DNA from: Parvularcula maris
GTDB taxonomy: Bacteria > Pseudomonadota > Alphaproteobacteria > Caulobacterales > Parvularculaceae
Assembly (NCBI RefSeq): GCF_024505085.1
Contig: NZ_JANIBC010000003.1
Coordinates: forward strand, 202,681-266,680
DNA: 64,000 nt
Direction: 5' to 3'
The position numbers were made by a program, and so were the translations under genes. Of this stretch, positions 25,801 to 33,964 are shown one piece after another (position 1 is the first letter of the stretch; each line of letters begins with the position of its first letter). The notes beneath the pieces were generated by a model. That model did no database searches. It was given only the letters and a program-made list of their open reading frames with translations, and had not been told where the DNA came from.

Positions 25801-26252
25801 TCGACCTGACCACCACCGATCGTACCGGATGCAGACGAAACGAGGCGGCGGCCGTTGACCAGGGTCAGCGTGCGCTGAACGCCGAGGTCGAACAGGTTGA
25901 CCTGGTTCTGACCGGCGGTGAACGAACCGACGTCGCCGTTCGGGTCGACGGGCGTACCGAAGAGGGGCGACTGGTTCAGGGCGTCGGCGACGTTGGCGAA
26001 GCCGCGGTCTTCGAAGGACTGCGAGTCGAACGTGAAGACCGGGTTCGTGGTCTCGACTTCCGAACGACGGATACGCGAACCGGTGACGGTGATGGTATCG
26101 CCTTCGTCGATCTCTTCCGCTTGCTGAGCGATTTGGATCGGCTCGTCAGCGTCTTGTGCATAGGCGGAGGTCAGCCCTAGTGCGGCGACCGAGGTGGTCG
26201 TCGCAAAGAGGAGCTTGAGCTGCTCCGCAGTGCTCAGTTTCGTGTTTCTCAC
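22845..26252 (-). CDS. TonB-dependent outer-membrane receptor
   Basis: A 1135-residue outer-membrane transporter. It has an N-terminal signal peptide (KLLFATTTSVAALGLTSAYA, cleavage near residue 32), a TonB-box-like stretch DTITVTGSRIRR, a plug domain with LGVQRTLTLVNGRRLV, GGQVDLNTIPAALIERIE and AAIYGADAIAGTVNVILK, and a long beta-barrel ending FILRANVSF with the typical terminal phenylalanine. The substrate is unknown; large alphaproteobacterial receptors of this type import glycans, peptides or metal chelates. It starts with GTG after AAAAGGGG. It stands alone with a leader hairpin and its own terminator. Confidence 0.93.
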   Translation of the reverse strand: MRNTKLSTAEQLKLLFATTTSVAALGLTSAYAQDADEPIQIAQQAEEIDEGDTITVTGSRIRRSEVETTNPVFTFDSQSFEDRGFANVADALNQSPLFGTPVDPNGDVGSFTAGQNQVNLFDLGVQRTLTLVNGRRLVSSASGTIGGGQVDLNTIPAALIERIETVPLTGAAIYGADAIAGTVNVILKDDFEGFDVTGQYGSNFGGEADSYRIATVAGGNFADDRGNVTLALEYNRDEGVLLCQIRELCTEDLTLDNAISNANIDTNGDGVFDLTGQSLRLGIFDQRLALFDAFGSVSPVAGTPIPGQPRPATGSFLPGAGPLFGALPDGNFYRFTEGGELAECTPGALAVRSIITEGGDPETCGADFFNAVTQIRSPVERFNAFGSLRYDLTDNIRFRQDFLYANTTGSELVEQGGFQTGFFDGTSAAIQLSADNPFLTDQARGVLDANGLDTFLIHRFNNDLVRQGENSNETHVWRVTNVIEGEFEYGGRMFYWDVSNVFGRADITQQNFAGGIVDGRFLNAVDAREITPDLLDPILGVLQDERQALIDANTADPDPDFVTPAVPTSDDALLRLIDDSGGNLAGVGFGDIICGAFVDLSAGTLEGFNTRPSGSGLVDEDLPFLDGCQPLSLIGSTASDEAIDFILGGGPRFTNSQNEQVVWQANFGGDLIDLPGGMASFNVGLESRREFSTFTPGAALTTPISRSSVSQGVRGEAITREVYGELSVPIVSADMNIPFVQELSFDGAVRYQEFDTKGPDGLGGTTDTTVYQASGRWTPVDDISFRATYATSFRNPTFVDLFLPATQTFILGADPCDSRSVGLGPNPAVRQANCESIGIDTETFTSSIQDGTISNGQVSGNPGLQPEESVAFSVGAVIQPRWIDGFQMAVDYYNVEIDEFINDVDFEILAATCFDSNNFPNEEACSTFRRDPDTNQVIFASSQPANVAVSTFESITIRAFYGFDVNDALGLVGVAPGRDWGRLNFDSFTQHNITNEFQATPESEVTEDVGDFGDPKWIGTFDTVYSMDKFRATWRMRWQNPVKIDPLDQIVYAADFEEVTIDGVAGFRADAVNKTGARFIHDLSVAYDVLDNVTLQANLLNAFDREPNRLQDAVGHIGIDEQLGRRFILRANVSF

Positions 26253-26284
26253 TTGGTTACCCCTTTTAGGTTTGACGCCAGAAG

Positions 26285-26308
26285 CCTGCCCAAAGGGTTG
26301 GGCAGGCC
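26285..26308 (-). promoter_or_regulatory. Strong hairpin in the leader of the TonB receptor gene
   Basis: A perfect 10-bp stem, GCCTGCCCAA (26285-26294) with TTGGGCAGGC (26299-26308), and a 4-nt loop. It lies 33-56 nt upstream of the receptor start codon. No U-run follows in the receptor direction, so it is not a usual terminator. It could stabilise the mRNA, act as a regulator binding site or control translation. I do not match it to a known riboswitch, and the B12 and TPP consensus boxes are not seen. Confidence 0.5.
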
Positions 26309-26448
26309 CTAACTTGTCCCAGCGGGTAACGCGAAAGGGAACGGAAGTAGCTCAGCGGCCTCGGGGCGTGGCCCCTTTCCAAACTGTGGTTGGCTGAAAC
26401 CGCTGCCCTGCTTCGTTTCTTTGAACGCCCTACCTGCCAGATTTCCTA

Positions 26449-26478
26449 ACGGTAGTGGCGTCGTCATAAAGCTGTCAA
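26449..26478 (-). promoter_or_regulatory. Candidate promoter of the TonB receptor gene
   Basis: On the minus strand a perfect -35 TTGACA (26478-26473) is followed by an 18-bp spacer and TACCGT (26454-26449), which matches only the key T, A and T of the -10 consensus. Transcription from here would give a leader of about 190 nt including the 26285-26308 hairpin. The rest of the 26253-26667 gap holds no gene that I can recognise. Confidence 0.35.
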
Positions 26479-26667
26479 TTCGGTGGACCTTCGTGCCCAT
26501 ATCGACTTTCGATAGATCAAAGCGATTTCTGCCGATGATGTTTTTTTACCACAGTTAGAAGAGGGTAAACGAGCGGGTTTGGTAGCATGAAATGCTATAA
26601 CACTGCCCAGGGCACTTCTCGCAGGTGCAAAACCATTGTCACAAAAGCGCTCACCGGGGTCGAGTCG

Positions 26668-27417
26668 CTACCCCCTGGCACCCTCGATGAAGGCTTCGAA
26701 GTCCGTCGGGCGGTAGCCTTCGAGAACGTCGTAGCGGCCGTTAGCGGGGTTGGCGGCGATGAAGTAGGGTGTGCCTTGGATCCTGAGCTGCTGGGCGATC
26801 TGGACGGACTGGTTGAGGACCCTGTCGATGTCCTCGCCGTTGTCGGCCAGTGCTGCCGTGACGGCCTCTGCATCGACACCGGCGCGGCGCAGCGCACGCT
26901 CGATCGCAGCCTCATCGAGGACGCCCGGCGTTTCGAGAAGGGCACGGTGCACGGTCTGGTAGTCCGCTCCCTCTAGCCCTGCAGCGGCGATGGCGATCCT
27001 GGCGGCCTGCCTGGACTCCTCGCGCAGGATGGGCAGCTCCTGGAAGACCACCCGGACGCCGGGGTCCGCCTCGACCAGGGCCAGCACATCGTCCATGGCC
27101 CGCTGACAGAAGCCGCAATGGTAGTCGAAGAACTCGATCAGGATCAGCGAGGCGTCCTCCTCGCTGGCGCCGATGGCATGGCCCGCCTGCGCCGAGGCGA
27201 GGGTGGGCAGCACGTCGGCGATCAGCTGCTGCTCGCTTCGGCGCTGGAAGTTCTCCAGCGCTTCGAGGATGATCTCCGGCCGCTCGTCCAGGACCCGGAC
27301 GAGCTGCGCCTCGAAGGCCTCGTCGGTCACCGGAGCCGGTGCCTCAGCGGTGTCACCTGGGGCCTCGCTGCAGCTAAGAAGCATGCCGGCGCTGGCGAGG
27401 AGCAGGAAGTTCTTCAT
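26668..27417 (-). CDS. DsbA-family thiol oxidoreductase, predicted lipoprotein
   Basis: A 249-residue thioredoxin-fold protein of the DsbA/Com1-like group. It starts MKNFLLLASAGMLLSCSEA, with a lipobox LLSC, so Cys16 is probably lipidated and the protein anchored in the envelope. An Asp/Glu-rich helical segment follows, then the active site FDYHCGFCQRAMDDV (CxxC, CGFC) and the cis-proline loop IQGTPYFI. The extra N-terminal helical region resembles oligomerising disulfide isomerases such as ScsC. It follows an M48 protease gene by 25 nt, which suggests a joint role in envelope protein quality control. Confidence 0.88.
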   Translation of the reverse strand: MKNFLLLASAGMLLSCSEAPGDTAEAPAPVTDEAFEAQLVRVLDERPEIILEALENFQRRSEQQLIADVLPTLASAQAGHAIGASEEDASLILIEFFDYHCGFCQRAMDDVLALVEADPGVRVVFQELPILREESRQAARIAIAAAGLEGADYQTVHRALLETPGVLDEAAIERALRRAGVDAEAVTAALADNGEDIDRVLNQSVQIAQQLRIQGTPYFIAANPANGRYDVLEGYRPTDFEAFIEGARG

Positions 27418-27442
27418 CACGGGTGTCCTTGCAAAAGCGCTT

Positions 27443-28810
27443 CTAGCGGCGGCGCTGGGCACGCCTGCCCAGGTCGCGGGCCTGTTCGGCGGTGGCGAGG
27501 ATGATGTCCAGGGCCTGCTGGTGCTCGGGCGTGCCTGCGGAGAACTTCTCCTTGGCCAGGGTGGCGAAGCGGTGCGCGCCGAGAACGTCGCCGATGTGAT
27601 AGGCGGCCTCGGCCTGGGCGAGGCTGGCATAGTCGTCCTGGCGCAGGGTCGAGTGGGCACGGGCGAGAAGCGACCAGCCGAAGGCGTTGTCCCGCTCTTT
27701 GCCCAGGGCGACCTTCAGAATGCCGATCGCCTCCTTGGCTTCCGCATCGCGGTCCGTGGCGATCAGCGCCCTCGCCAGGTTGACCTGGAGGAGTGGGGCG
27801 CCTGGCTTGAGGAGAGTGGACTGCCGGTGCGCCGGGATCGATTCGGCGATCTTGCCGTGCTCGAACAGCATCTGACCCTTGAGCTCGTGGTAGTAGGGGT
27901 TGTCCGGATAGGCGCTGAGGAGGGTGTCGATCTCCCTGGTCGCCGAGGCGAGGTCCGAGGCGCGGTAGTAGGCGACCGCCCTGGCGTAGCGCGCAGCGTC
28001 GGACTGGTCGCTCAAAGGGTAGCGCCGCAGCGCCACCTGGGGCTCGTCGAGAAAGCCGTGGATCTTCGCCTGGATGAGCCTCAGCTCGGCGATGGCTTCG
28101 GCATCGTCGCGCCACTCCCAGTAGGGCGAGGCCTCCGCCCGCGAGCGCAGGCGGGCGACACGCTGCACGGCGAGGGGGTGGGTCTGTAGGTAGGGCACCG
28201 GCGCACGGGCGCGGATGAGCTGCTGGTTGCGGAGGTTATCGAAGAAGTCGAGCAGCCCGGCAGAGGAGTGGCCGATATGGTCGAGATAGGTGATCGCGGC
28301 CTGGTCGGCAGCGCTCTCCTGACCGCGGCTGTAGGTGAGGTAGTTGTTGAGGGCCGCCGATTGGCCGAGGCCGATGGCGCCGATGCCCGCTTCGGGGGGA
28401 GCGCCGACTGCGAGCAGCGCCGCGCCGAGGAGGAGGCCCAGCATCTGCTGCTTGCCGGCCTTGGCGAAGACCTCTGCGGTCCTGGCCGAGTGGCCACCGG
28501 CGAGGTGGCCCGCCTCGTGGGCGATGACGCCCTCGATCTCGTTGGGGGTCTTGGCCTGGGTGATGAGGCCGGTGTGAACGCCCATCTTGAGGCCGCTGGA
28601 GGCGCCGGCGAAGGCGTTGAGGCTCGGATCGCCGATCAGCAGGATCTCCACCCCGCCCTCGGGCAGACCCGCCGCCTGCCAGACCGGCTCGGACATCTCG
28701 TAGAGGAATTCCTCGATCTCCGTGTCCCGAAGCAGGACCTGCGCGGACGCCTGCGCGACGAAGAACGCCAGCGAACCGACGACAAGAACAAAAGAACGCC
28801 AGACAGCCAT
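27443..28810 (-). CDS. M48 family metalloprotease with TPR region (BepA-like)
   Basis: A 455-residue secreted protease. A signal peptide (VWRSFVLVVGSLAFFVAQASAQ) precedes the M48 domain with zinc motif GVIAHEAGHLAGGHSAR (HEXXH reads HEAGH), LKMGVHTGLI upstream, and the downstream zinc ligand region SRGQESAADQAAITYLDH. The C-terminal half is helical with several TPR-like units (ARAVAYYRASDLASATREID). This layout matches BepA/YfgC, which degrades or assists outer-membrane proteins such as LptD in the periplasm. The ATG at 28810 has GAGG 5 nt upstream. It is followed closely by the DsbA-like lipoprotein gene. Confidence 0.9.
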   Translation of the reverse strand: MAVWRSFVLVVGSLAFFVAQASAQVLLRDTEIEEFLYEMSEPVWQAAGLPEGGVEILLIGDPSLNAFAGASSGLKMGVHTGLITQAKTPNEIEGVIAHEAGHLAGGHSARTAEVFAKAGKQQMLGLLLGAALLAVGAPPEAGIGAIGLGQSAALNNYLTYSRGQESAADQAAITYLDHIGHSSAGLLDFFDNLRNQQLIRARAPVPYLQTHPLAVQRVARLRSRAEASPYWEWRDDAEAIAELRLIQAKIHGFLDEPQVALRRYPLSDQSDAARYARAVAYYRASDLASATREIDTLLSAYPDNPYYHELKGQMLFEHGKIAESIPAHRQSTLLKPGAPLLQVNLARALIATDRDAEAKEAIGILKVALGKERDNAFGWSLLARAHSTLRQDDYASLAQAEAAYHIGDVLGAHRFATLAKEKFSAGTPEHQQALDIILATAEQARDLGRRAQRRR

Positions 28811-28911
28811 GATACCTCGATAATCGGGGTCAGCGATCAGCAGCCCCGCCCTGCGTGACCCGACGCTAGCGCAGCTTCGCTTCCCTGTCCTTACCCGCTG
28901 GTGACAAAGCC

Positions 28912-28979
28912 GTAGGGCGGTTTGCGAAGCCAACCGCCATGAAGAAAAGAGCGGCGGAAAGCTTCGCGTTCCGCCCTAC
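28912..28979. repeat. Palindromic GTAGGGCGG repeat D, copy 1
   Basis: Opens GTAGGGCGGTTTGCGAAGC and closes GCTTCGCGTTCCGCCCTAC, an imperfect inverted repeat of about 68 bp ending exactly at the stop codon of the nucleoside transporter gene. Related copies with the GTAGGGCGG end are at 47743-47826 and 55432-55538. It may act as a 3' mRNA stabiliser for the minus-strand transporter gene. Confidence 0.6.
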
Positions 28980-30263
28980 CTAGAACACGATCCCCACGGA
29001 CGCAGCGGACGTCATCGTCGCCAGCGTGCCCGAGATGAGCGCCTTGGGGGCGAGGTCGATGATGTCGGGGCGGCGGCTCTCCTCCAGCACGCTGAGCCCG
29101 CCGATGATGATGCCGAGGCTCGCCACATTGGCGAAGCCGCAGAGGGCGTAGACCATCATCAGCGTGGAGCGCTCGCTGAGGGCGCCCTCTTCGAGACCCA
29201 CCAGCGCCGTATAGGCGATCACCTCGTTGAGGATGGTCTTGATGCCCATCAGGCTGCCTGCCGTGCCTGCCTCCTCCCAGGGTATGCCCGCCAGCCAAAC
29301 CAGAGGCGCGAAGACGTAGCCCAGCACGCGCTCCAGCGTGATGGGCTCGCCCAACACGTCGGGCAGCCTGCCGAGGCCCATATTGACCAGCGCAGCCAGC
29401 GCGATGAAGGCGAGGATCGCCACCACGATGTTCGCCCAGAGCTTGCCGCCCTCGCTGGCGCCGTGGGTGAAGGCGTCCATGGCGCTATCGTACTGGAAAC
29501 CCGCGGCGCTGTCGGCGGCCTTGGTAGCGATCTCGCCGGGTTTCGGCGGCACCATCAGCTCGGCATAGAGGAGGGCGGCGGGCACCGAGATGACCGAGGC
29601 GACCACGATATGCCCCAGCATGGCCTCGCTGATCGGCGCGAGGATAAAGGCGTAGAGCGCCATCACCGTGCCCGCCACCGTGGCGAAGCCGCAGGTGATG
29701 ACGGCGAAGAGCTCGGAGCGGGAGAGGTTGCGAAGGAGCGGCCTGATGAGAAGCGGCGCCTCGGACTGGCCGAGCAGCACGTTGGCCGCAGCCGACAAGG
29801 AGACCGCACCGCCCGTGCCCAAAAGGCTCGTCAGCACGACGGCGAAGCCGCGGATCAGCACCTTGAGAACGCCCCAGTGCCACAGGACGGCCGCCAGCGC
29901 GGAGACGAAGACGATCAGCGGCAGGGCCTGGAAGGCGAAGATGAAGAAGCCCGCTGTCTGGCCCGGCTCCTCGGCGAAGGGCAGGTTCTCCGCCCGGCCC
30001 ACATAGCCGAAGAGGAAGCTCGTCGCCTCGCCCGTGGCCTGGGAGAGGGCGATGACGATGCCGTTGACCGAGCTGAGGCTGTCTCTTGCCGCGGGCACCC
30101 TCAGGAACAGCGCGGCAAGGCCGAGCTGGAAGCCGAACACGGCGATGAACCGGCGCAGCGGCGGCAGCTTGCCCCGGCGTTCGGAGAACACCCAAGCGAT
30201 CAGGCAGAAAGCGGCAAAGCCCAGGAAACCCTGCAGGCGCGGGGAGAAGCCTAGTTCAGCCAT
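28980..30263 (-). CDS. Concentrative nucleoside transporter (NupC/CNT family)
   Basis: A 427-residue inner-membrane protein with about ten hydrophobic helices. CNT features seen are GTGGAVSLSAAANVLLGQSEAPLLIRPLL across two adjacent motifs, and SRSELFAVITCGFATVAGTVMALY, the conserved region of ion-coupled nucleoside symporters. The C-terminal half contains FANVASLGIIIGGL, also typical. It probably imports nucleosides with H+ or Na+. The gene stands alone between a GTAGGGCGG palindrome and repeat E. Confidence 0.93.
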   Translation of the reverse strand: MAELGFSPRLQGFLGFAAFCLIAWVFSERRGKLPPLRRFIAVFGFQLGLAALFLRVPAARDSLSSVNGIVIALSQATGEATSFLFGYVGRAENLPFAEEPGQTAGFFIFAFQALPLIVFVSALAAVLWHWGVLKVLIRGFAVVLTSLLGTGGAVSLSAAANVLLGQSEAPLLIRPLLRNLSRSELFAVITCGFATVAGTVMALYAFILAPISEAMLGHIVVASVISVPAALLYAELMVPPKPGEIATKAADSAAGFQYDSAMDAFTHGASEGGKLWANIVVAILAFIALAALVNMGLGRLPDVLGEPITLERVLGYVFAPLVWLAGIPWEEAGTAGSLMGIKTILNEVIAYTALVGLEEGALSERSTLMMVYALCGFANVASLGIIIGGLSVLEESRRPDIIDLAPKALISGTLATMTSAASVGIVF

Positions 30264-30270
30264 GGCCGAT

Positions 30271-30386
30271 TCCCCTCCGCCCTTCGGGCACCTCCCACAT
30301 GGGATGGGGGAGGGATGCTGAACGAACGCCGATACCTATGTTGCTCCCCCTCCGCGAGGGGGAGCTGCCGGCAGGCTGAGGGGGAG
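30271..30386. repeat. Dispersed ~115-bp repeat E, copy 3
   Basis: Same orientation as copy 2: opens CCCCTCCGCCCTTCGGGCAC and closes GAGCTGCCGGCAGGCTGAGG. The inner inverted repeats are CTCCCCCTC-CGC-GAGGGGGAG and an imperfect CTCCCACATGGGATGGGGGAG. It lies between the nucleoside transporter start and the rne terminator. Confidence 0.8.
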
Positions 30387-30436
30387 GGTGCAACATCAGC
30401 AGTCCGGTCCCGGTGGTTTTTCATTGAGAACGAAAG

Positions 30437-30476
30437 AACCGCCTCCTCGTCCTGAAACAGGTGAGAAGGCGGTTTT
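30437..30476 (-). terminator. Rho-independent terminator of rne
   Basis: AACCGCCT (30437-30444) pairs with AGGCGGTT (30467-30474), extended by the partly paired CCTC and GTGAG. On the minus strand the stem is followed by CTTTCGTT. It begins 8 nt beyond the rne stop codon. Confidence 0.7.
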
Positions 30477-30484
30477 GGGAAAGC

Positions 30485-33475
30485 TCAGTCCTTCTGGAAG
30501 GCGCGCTGCCACCAGCCGCCGCGGCGGGGCTTGTCGGCTTCGGGCTCGGAAGGGGCTGCTGCTGCTACCGGCTCTGCTGCCGGTTCGGCATCGGTGCGGC
30601 GCACCTCTTCCAAGACCGGCTCAGTCTCCTCAGGCGCGGCAGGCTCGCTGACGGAGGTCTCGCCTTCGTCCGCTTCCTCGGTCTTCTCCGCCTCGTCGGA
30701 AACCGCGGCGGCGGCGTCGCCGGGCTGTTCGTCCGGCTGCTGACGGGTGGCCGGTTCCGCAGCCTCGACGGGCGTCACGGCATCACCGGCTGCCTCGGCG
30801 CCCTCGTCGGGGGTTTCGGCATCGGCGGAGGCGGCAGCTTCCTCGTCACCGTTCTCCTCGCCGGACGCCTGGTCCTCACCGGGACCCCGGCGGTTGCGGC
30901 GGCCGCCGCGGCGGCCACGGCGGCGGCGGCGCTTAGGTCCGTCCTCCTTGTCGCCGTTCTCGTCGTCGGAGGCAGCACTGCTGTCGTCGGTGCTTTCGGC
31001 CTCGCCCTGTTCGGCAGCCTTCTCTTCAGTCTGCTCGGGCTTGTCGTCGCTCTTCGCTTCGGCGCCCTCGTTCGAAGAGTTCTCCTCGCCATCACCGCCG
31101 GAGCCCTTGCCGCGGCGGCGACGCCTGCGGCGGCGCTTGGAGCGGCCTTCGCCATCTTCGCTATCGGCTTTGGTCTCCTTCTCGCCACTCTCGTCGCGGT
31201 CGTCCTCACCGGAGGGCAGCTCGGGCGCGTCGAAGTCGGAGAGAGGGCCTTCCTCGCCGATAGTCTCCTTGAGGCTGATCGCCTCGCTGGGCGAGCCGGA
31301 GCCCGTGACCTCGTACTGGTCGCCATAGCGCGAGCTGTCCGCCAGCACGTTCATCTTGACGCCGTAGGTCTTCTCCAGCCGCTCGAGCCAGCTCCTCTTA
31401 GTGTTGAGAATGTAGAGCGCCATCTCGGTGGACGCCTTGACCGTGACGAGGCCGTGCTTGCCGCGCCCGGCCTCGCTTTCGGCCGCGCGCAGGATGCGCA
31501 GGGCCGCCATCTCGTGGCTGCGCACGTGCCCGGCGCCGTCGCAGACCGGGCAGGCCTGGGTGGTGCCGTCGACGATGCCCGAGCGGCGACGCTGACGCGA
31601 CATCTCGAGAAGACCGAAGGAGCTGATCGAGCCGATCTGCGTCCTCGCGCGGTCGTTCTTGATGGTCTCCTTGAGCTTCTTCTCGACCGCGCGGTTGTTG
31701 CGGTTCTCCTCCATGTCGATGAAGTCGATGACGATGAGACCGGCGAGGTCGCGCAGGCGGCACTGGCGGCAGACCTCGGCGGCAGCCTCCAGGTTCGTCT
31801 TCAGCGCGGTTTGCTCGACATTGCGCTCCTTGGTGGAGCGCCCGGAGTTGACGTCGATCGAGACCATCGCCTCGGTCTGCTGGATGACCAGATAGCCGCC
31901 GGATTTGAGCTGCACCACCGGCTGGTACATGCCGTCGAGCTGATCCTCGACCTTGAACTTCTGGAAGATCGGCACCGCGGATTTGTGCTGCTGCACGAAC
32001 TTCGCGTGGCTCGGCATGAGCATCTTCATGAAGTCCTTGGCCTCGCGGTAGCCGCGCTCGCCCTGGACCACGATCTGCTCCGTGTCCTTGTCGTAGAGGT
32101 CGCGGATGGCCCGCTTGATGAGGCTCGCCTCCTCGTAGATGAGGGCGGGGGCCACGCTTTCCAGCGTCTTCTCGCGGATCGTCCCCCAGAGGCGCGAGAG
32201 GTAGTCGTAGTCGCGCTTGATCTCGGTCTTGGAGCGCTTGGCGCCGGCGGTCCTGATGATCAGACCCATGTTCGGAGCGATGTCGAGCTCGCTCATCGCC
32301 TTCTTCAGGCGCTTCCTGTCCCCTTGCGAGGTGATCTTGCGGGAGATGCCGCCGCCCCTGGCGGTGTTCGGCATGAGCACGCCGTAGCGCCCGGCGAGGC
32401 TGAGATAGGTGGTCAGCGCCGCGCCCTTATTGCCGCGCTCTTCCTTGACGACCTGCACCAGCATGATCTGGCGGCGCTTGATGACCTCCTGGATCTTGTA
32501 GTTGCGAAGAAGCCGGTTGCGGTCGCGCTTGGCCTCTTCGTAGCGGCTCCTCAGCCGGTCGATCTCGCGCTGACGCTCACGGGCGGCGAGCTCTTCCTCG
32601 GAGGGCTCTTCTTTCGCAGGCTTGTCGTCGGCTCGCGCTTCGGCGTCGCCGGTCTCATCCTCGGACGATGCCGCTTCGGAGGTCTCTTCGGATGACGAGG
32701 GTTCGGCGTCGTCAGCCGCGCCTCTATCGGCGTCATCGTCGTTGGCGGCTTCGTTCTCGTCGTCCTGCTCTTCCGAACGCAGGGCAGGGCTGTCTTCGGC
32801 CTCGAGGGCAGCGCTCGCCTCGGCGGGGCGCTCCTCCTCTTCTTCTTCCTCTTCCTCGCGGGCAGGGGCGTCGTCGTCACCGGCGACGGGGACCTTCTTC
32901 GCCTCTTCGCCCACAGCCTCGATCAGCGTCTCGTCGGCGGCGTGCCAGTCACCGGCATCATCGGCGCTGTCGGGGGTGTAGTCGGCGGGCAGGTCCTCTG
33001 CGTCGGCCTCTTCGGTCTCGTCGGTACCCGCATCGGCGGAGGCCTCCGCTTCCTCCTCGTCGTCCTCACCGGCCTCGGGCGTCACGCCGTCCTCGGCGGA
33101 GGCGCGCAGCTCGTCCTCGTCGGGGTCGAGGGCCTCGTCGTCGTCATCGTGCTGGTTCAGCTCGGCGAGCTTCTGGGCCAGCTCCACCTCCAGCGCCTCG
33201 GCCTTGCGCAGCACCTCGCGGTCCGCAACCGGGATCTGGTAGTAGTCGGGATGGATCTCACCGAAGGCCAGAAAGCCGTGGCGGTTGCCGCCATACTCGA
33301 TGAAAGCGGCCTGAAGGCTCGGTTCGACCCGCGTGACGCGGGCCAGATAGATGTTTCCTCTGAGGGGCTTACGGGAGGCGAACTCGAAGTCGAAATCCTC
33401 GACCTTGCCGCCCTGGAGGACGGCGACGCGCGTCTCCTCCTGGTGGTAAGCGTCGATCAGCATGGTTTTGGGCAT
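30485..33475 (-). CDS. rne: Ribonuclease E
   Basis: RNase E is the main endoribonuclease of the degradosome. The 996-residue protein begins MPKTMLIDAYHQEETRVAV. The S1 domain (about residues 35-345) is split by a very acidic insert at about 107-300, typical of alphaproteobacteria. The catalytic region follows, with ALIYEEASLIKRAIRDL, MVSIDVNSGRS and VIDFIDMEENRNNR. The zinc-link motif CPVCDGAGH is near residues 639-647. The tail after about 690 is disordered, alternating acidic and arginine-rich blocks, and ends GGWWQRAFQKD, a short conserved alphaproteobacterial tail motif. The gene has a long leader, and RNase E autoregulation through its leader is known in E. coli. Confidence 0.95.
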   Translation of the reverse strand: MPKTMLIDAYHQEETRVAVLQGGKVEDFDFEFASRKPLRGNIYLARVTRVEPSLQAAFIEYGGNRHGFLAFGEIHPDYYQIPVADREVLRKAEALEVELAQKLAELNQHDDDDEALDPDEDELRASAEDGVTPEAGEDDEEEAEASADAGTDETEEADAEDLPADYTPDSADDAGDWHAADETLIEAVGEEAKKVPVAGDDDAPAREEEEEEEEERPAEASAALEAEDSPALRSEEQDDENEAANDDDADRGAADDAEPSSSEETSEAASSEDETGDAEARADDKPAKEEPSEEELAARERQREIDRLRSRYEEAKRDRNRLLRNYKIQEVIKRRQIMLVQVVKEERGNKGAALTTYLSLAGRYGVLMPNTARGGGISRKITSQGDRKRLKKAMSELDIAPNMGLIIRTAGAKRSKTEIKRDYDYLSRLWGTIREKTLESVAPALIYEEASLIKRAIRDLYDKDTEQIVVQGERGYREAKDFMKMLMPSHAKFVQQHKSAVPIFQKFKVEDQLDGMYQPVVQLKSGGYLVIQQTEAMVSIDVNSGRSTKERNVEQTALKTNLEAAAEVCRQCRLRDLAGLIVIDFIDMEENRNNRAVEKKLKETIKNDRARTQIGSISSFGLLEMSRQRRRSGIVDGTTQACPVCDGAGHVRSHEMAALRILRAAESEAGRGKHGLVTVKASTEMALYILNTKRSWLERLEKTYGVKMNVLADSSRYGDQYEVTGSGSPSEAISLKETIGEEGPLSDFDAPELPSGEDDRDESGEKETKADSEDGEGRSKRRRRRRRRGKGSGGDGEENSSNEGAEAKSDDKPEQTEEKAAEQGEAESTDDSSAASDDENGDKEDGPKRRRRRGRRGGRRNRRGPGEDQASGEENGDEEAAASADAETPDEGAEAAGDAVTPVEAAEPATRQQPDEQPGDAAAAVSDEAEKTEEADEGETSVSEPAAPEETEPVLEEVRRTDAEPAAEPVAAAAPSEPEADKPRRGGWWQRAFQKD

Positions 33476-33964
33476 GAAGGGCTCCAGGGCTGCGGCGATA
33501 CGCCGGACCAGCCTTGTTCTCTGGTGTGGAGGGGGCGAGGAGCACGGGCGCCGCGCGCGTCTGGCCCGTGGGCTCAAGCGCGGTTGTTCGGCATCTCATG
33601 GTCATCGCGTATCTTTCGGGTGCGACCTGCTGCGTGCGCAGCGCAGCCGCTTCGGAGGGCGGCGCCGCTTGGAAAAGGGCGCCTGGTGCTTCACCGGTCG
33701 GACCGAAGCCGACCCCAGGGGCGGAAGCGTCGCCGCGCCGGGAAGAGCAGCCTTTGGCGACAGGGGTCCTGCCGCATCCTGGCCGATCTCGATAAAAAGG
33801 TCTTTGCGCCACTTCGCGAAGAGTTTCAAGAAGGGCGCTGCCAGCCTTTAACTTTGCCTGCATAGACGAGCATGCTTAAGGGCCTATTAAGCAGGATTGT
33901 GGCAGCCCCTACGGGGCCTGCGGTGGGCTTTTCGCGACAAGAGAGCGGGACGACAGGGAGAGAC
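33476..33964. other. Long divergent intergenic region between rne and amiC
   Basis: These 489 bases hold no convincing gene. The rne-proximal 350 bases are GC-rich with several short inverted repeats, for example CTGCG-TG-CGCAG at 33630-33641, and would form the rne leader. A weak plus-strand promoter candidate for amiC is TTGCCT (33854-33859), 17 bp, TAAGGG (33877-33882). The segment 33840-33900 is the least GC-rich part and probably contains the divergent promoters. Confidence 0.5.

Noticed and set aside
26340..26400. tRNA-like text GTAGCTCAGCGG
   Set aside because: It resembles a D-arm, but no T-arm GGTTCGA box, anticodon stem or acceptor pairing follows.
30461..32695. A 744-codon open frame on the plus strand over rne
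   Set aside because: It lies wholly antisense to a clear RNase E gene. Its protein is low-complexity Leu/Ala/Val/Arg-rich, as expected from reading GC-rich acidic and basic tail codons backwards.
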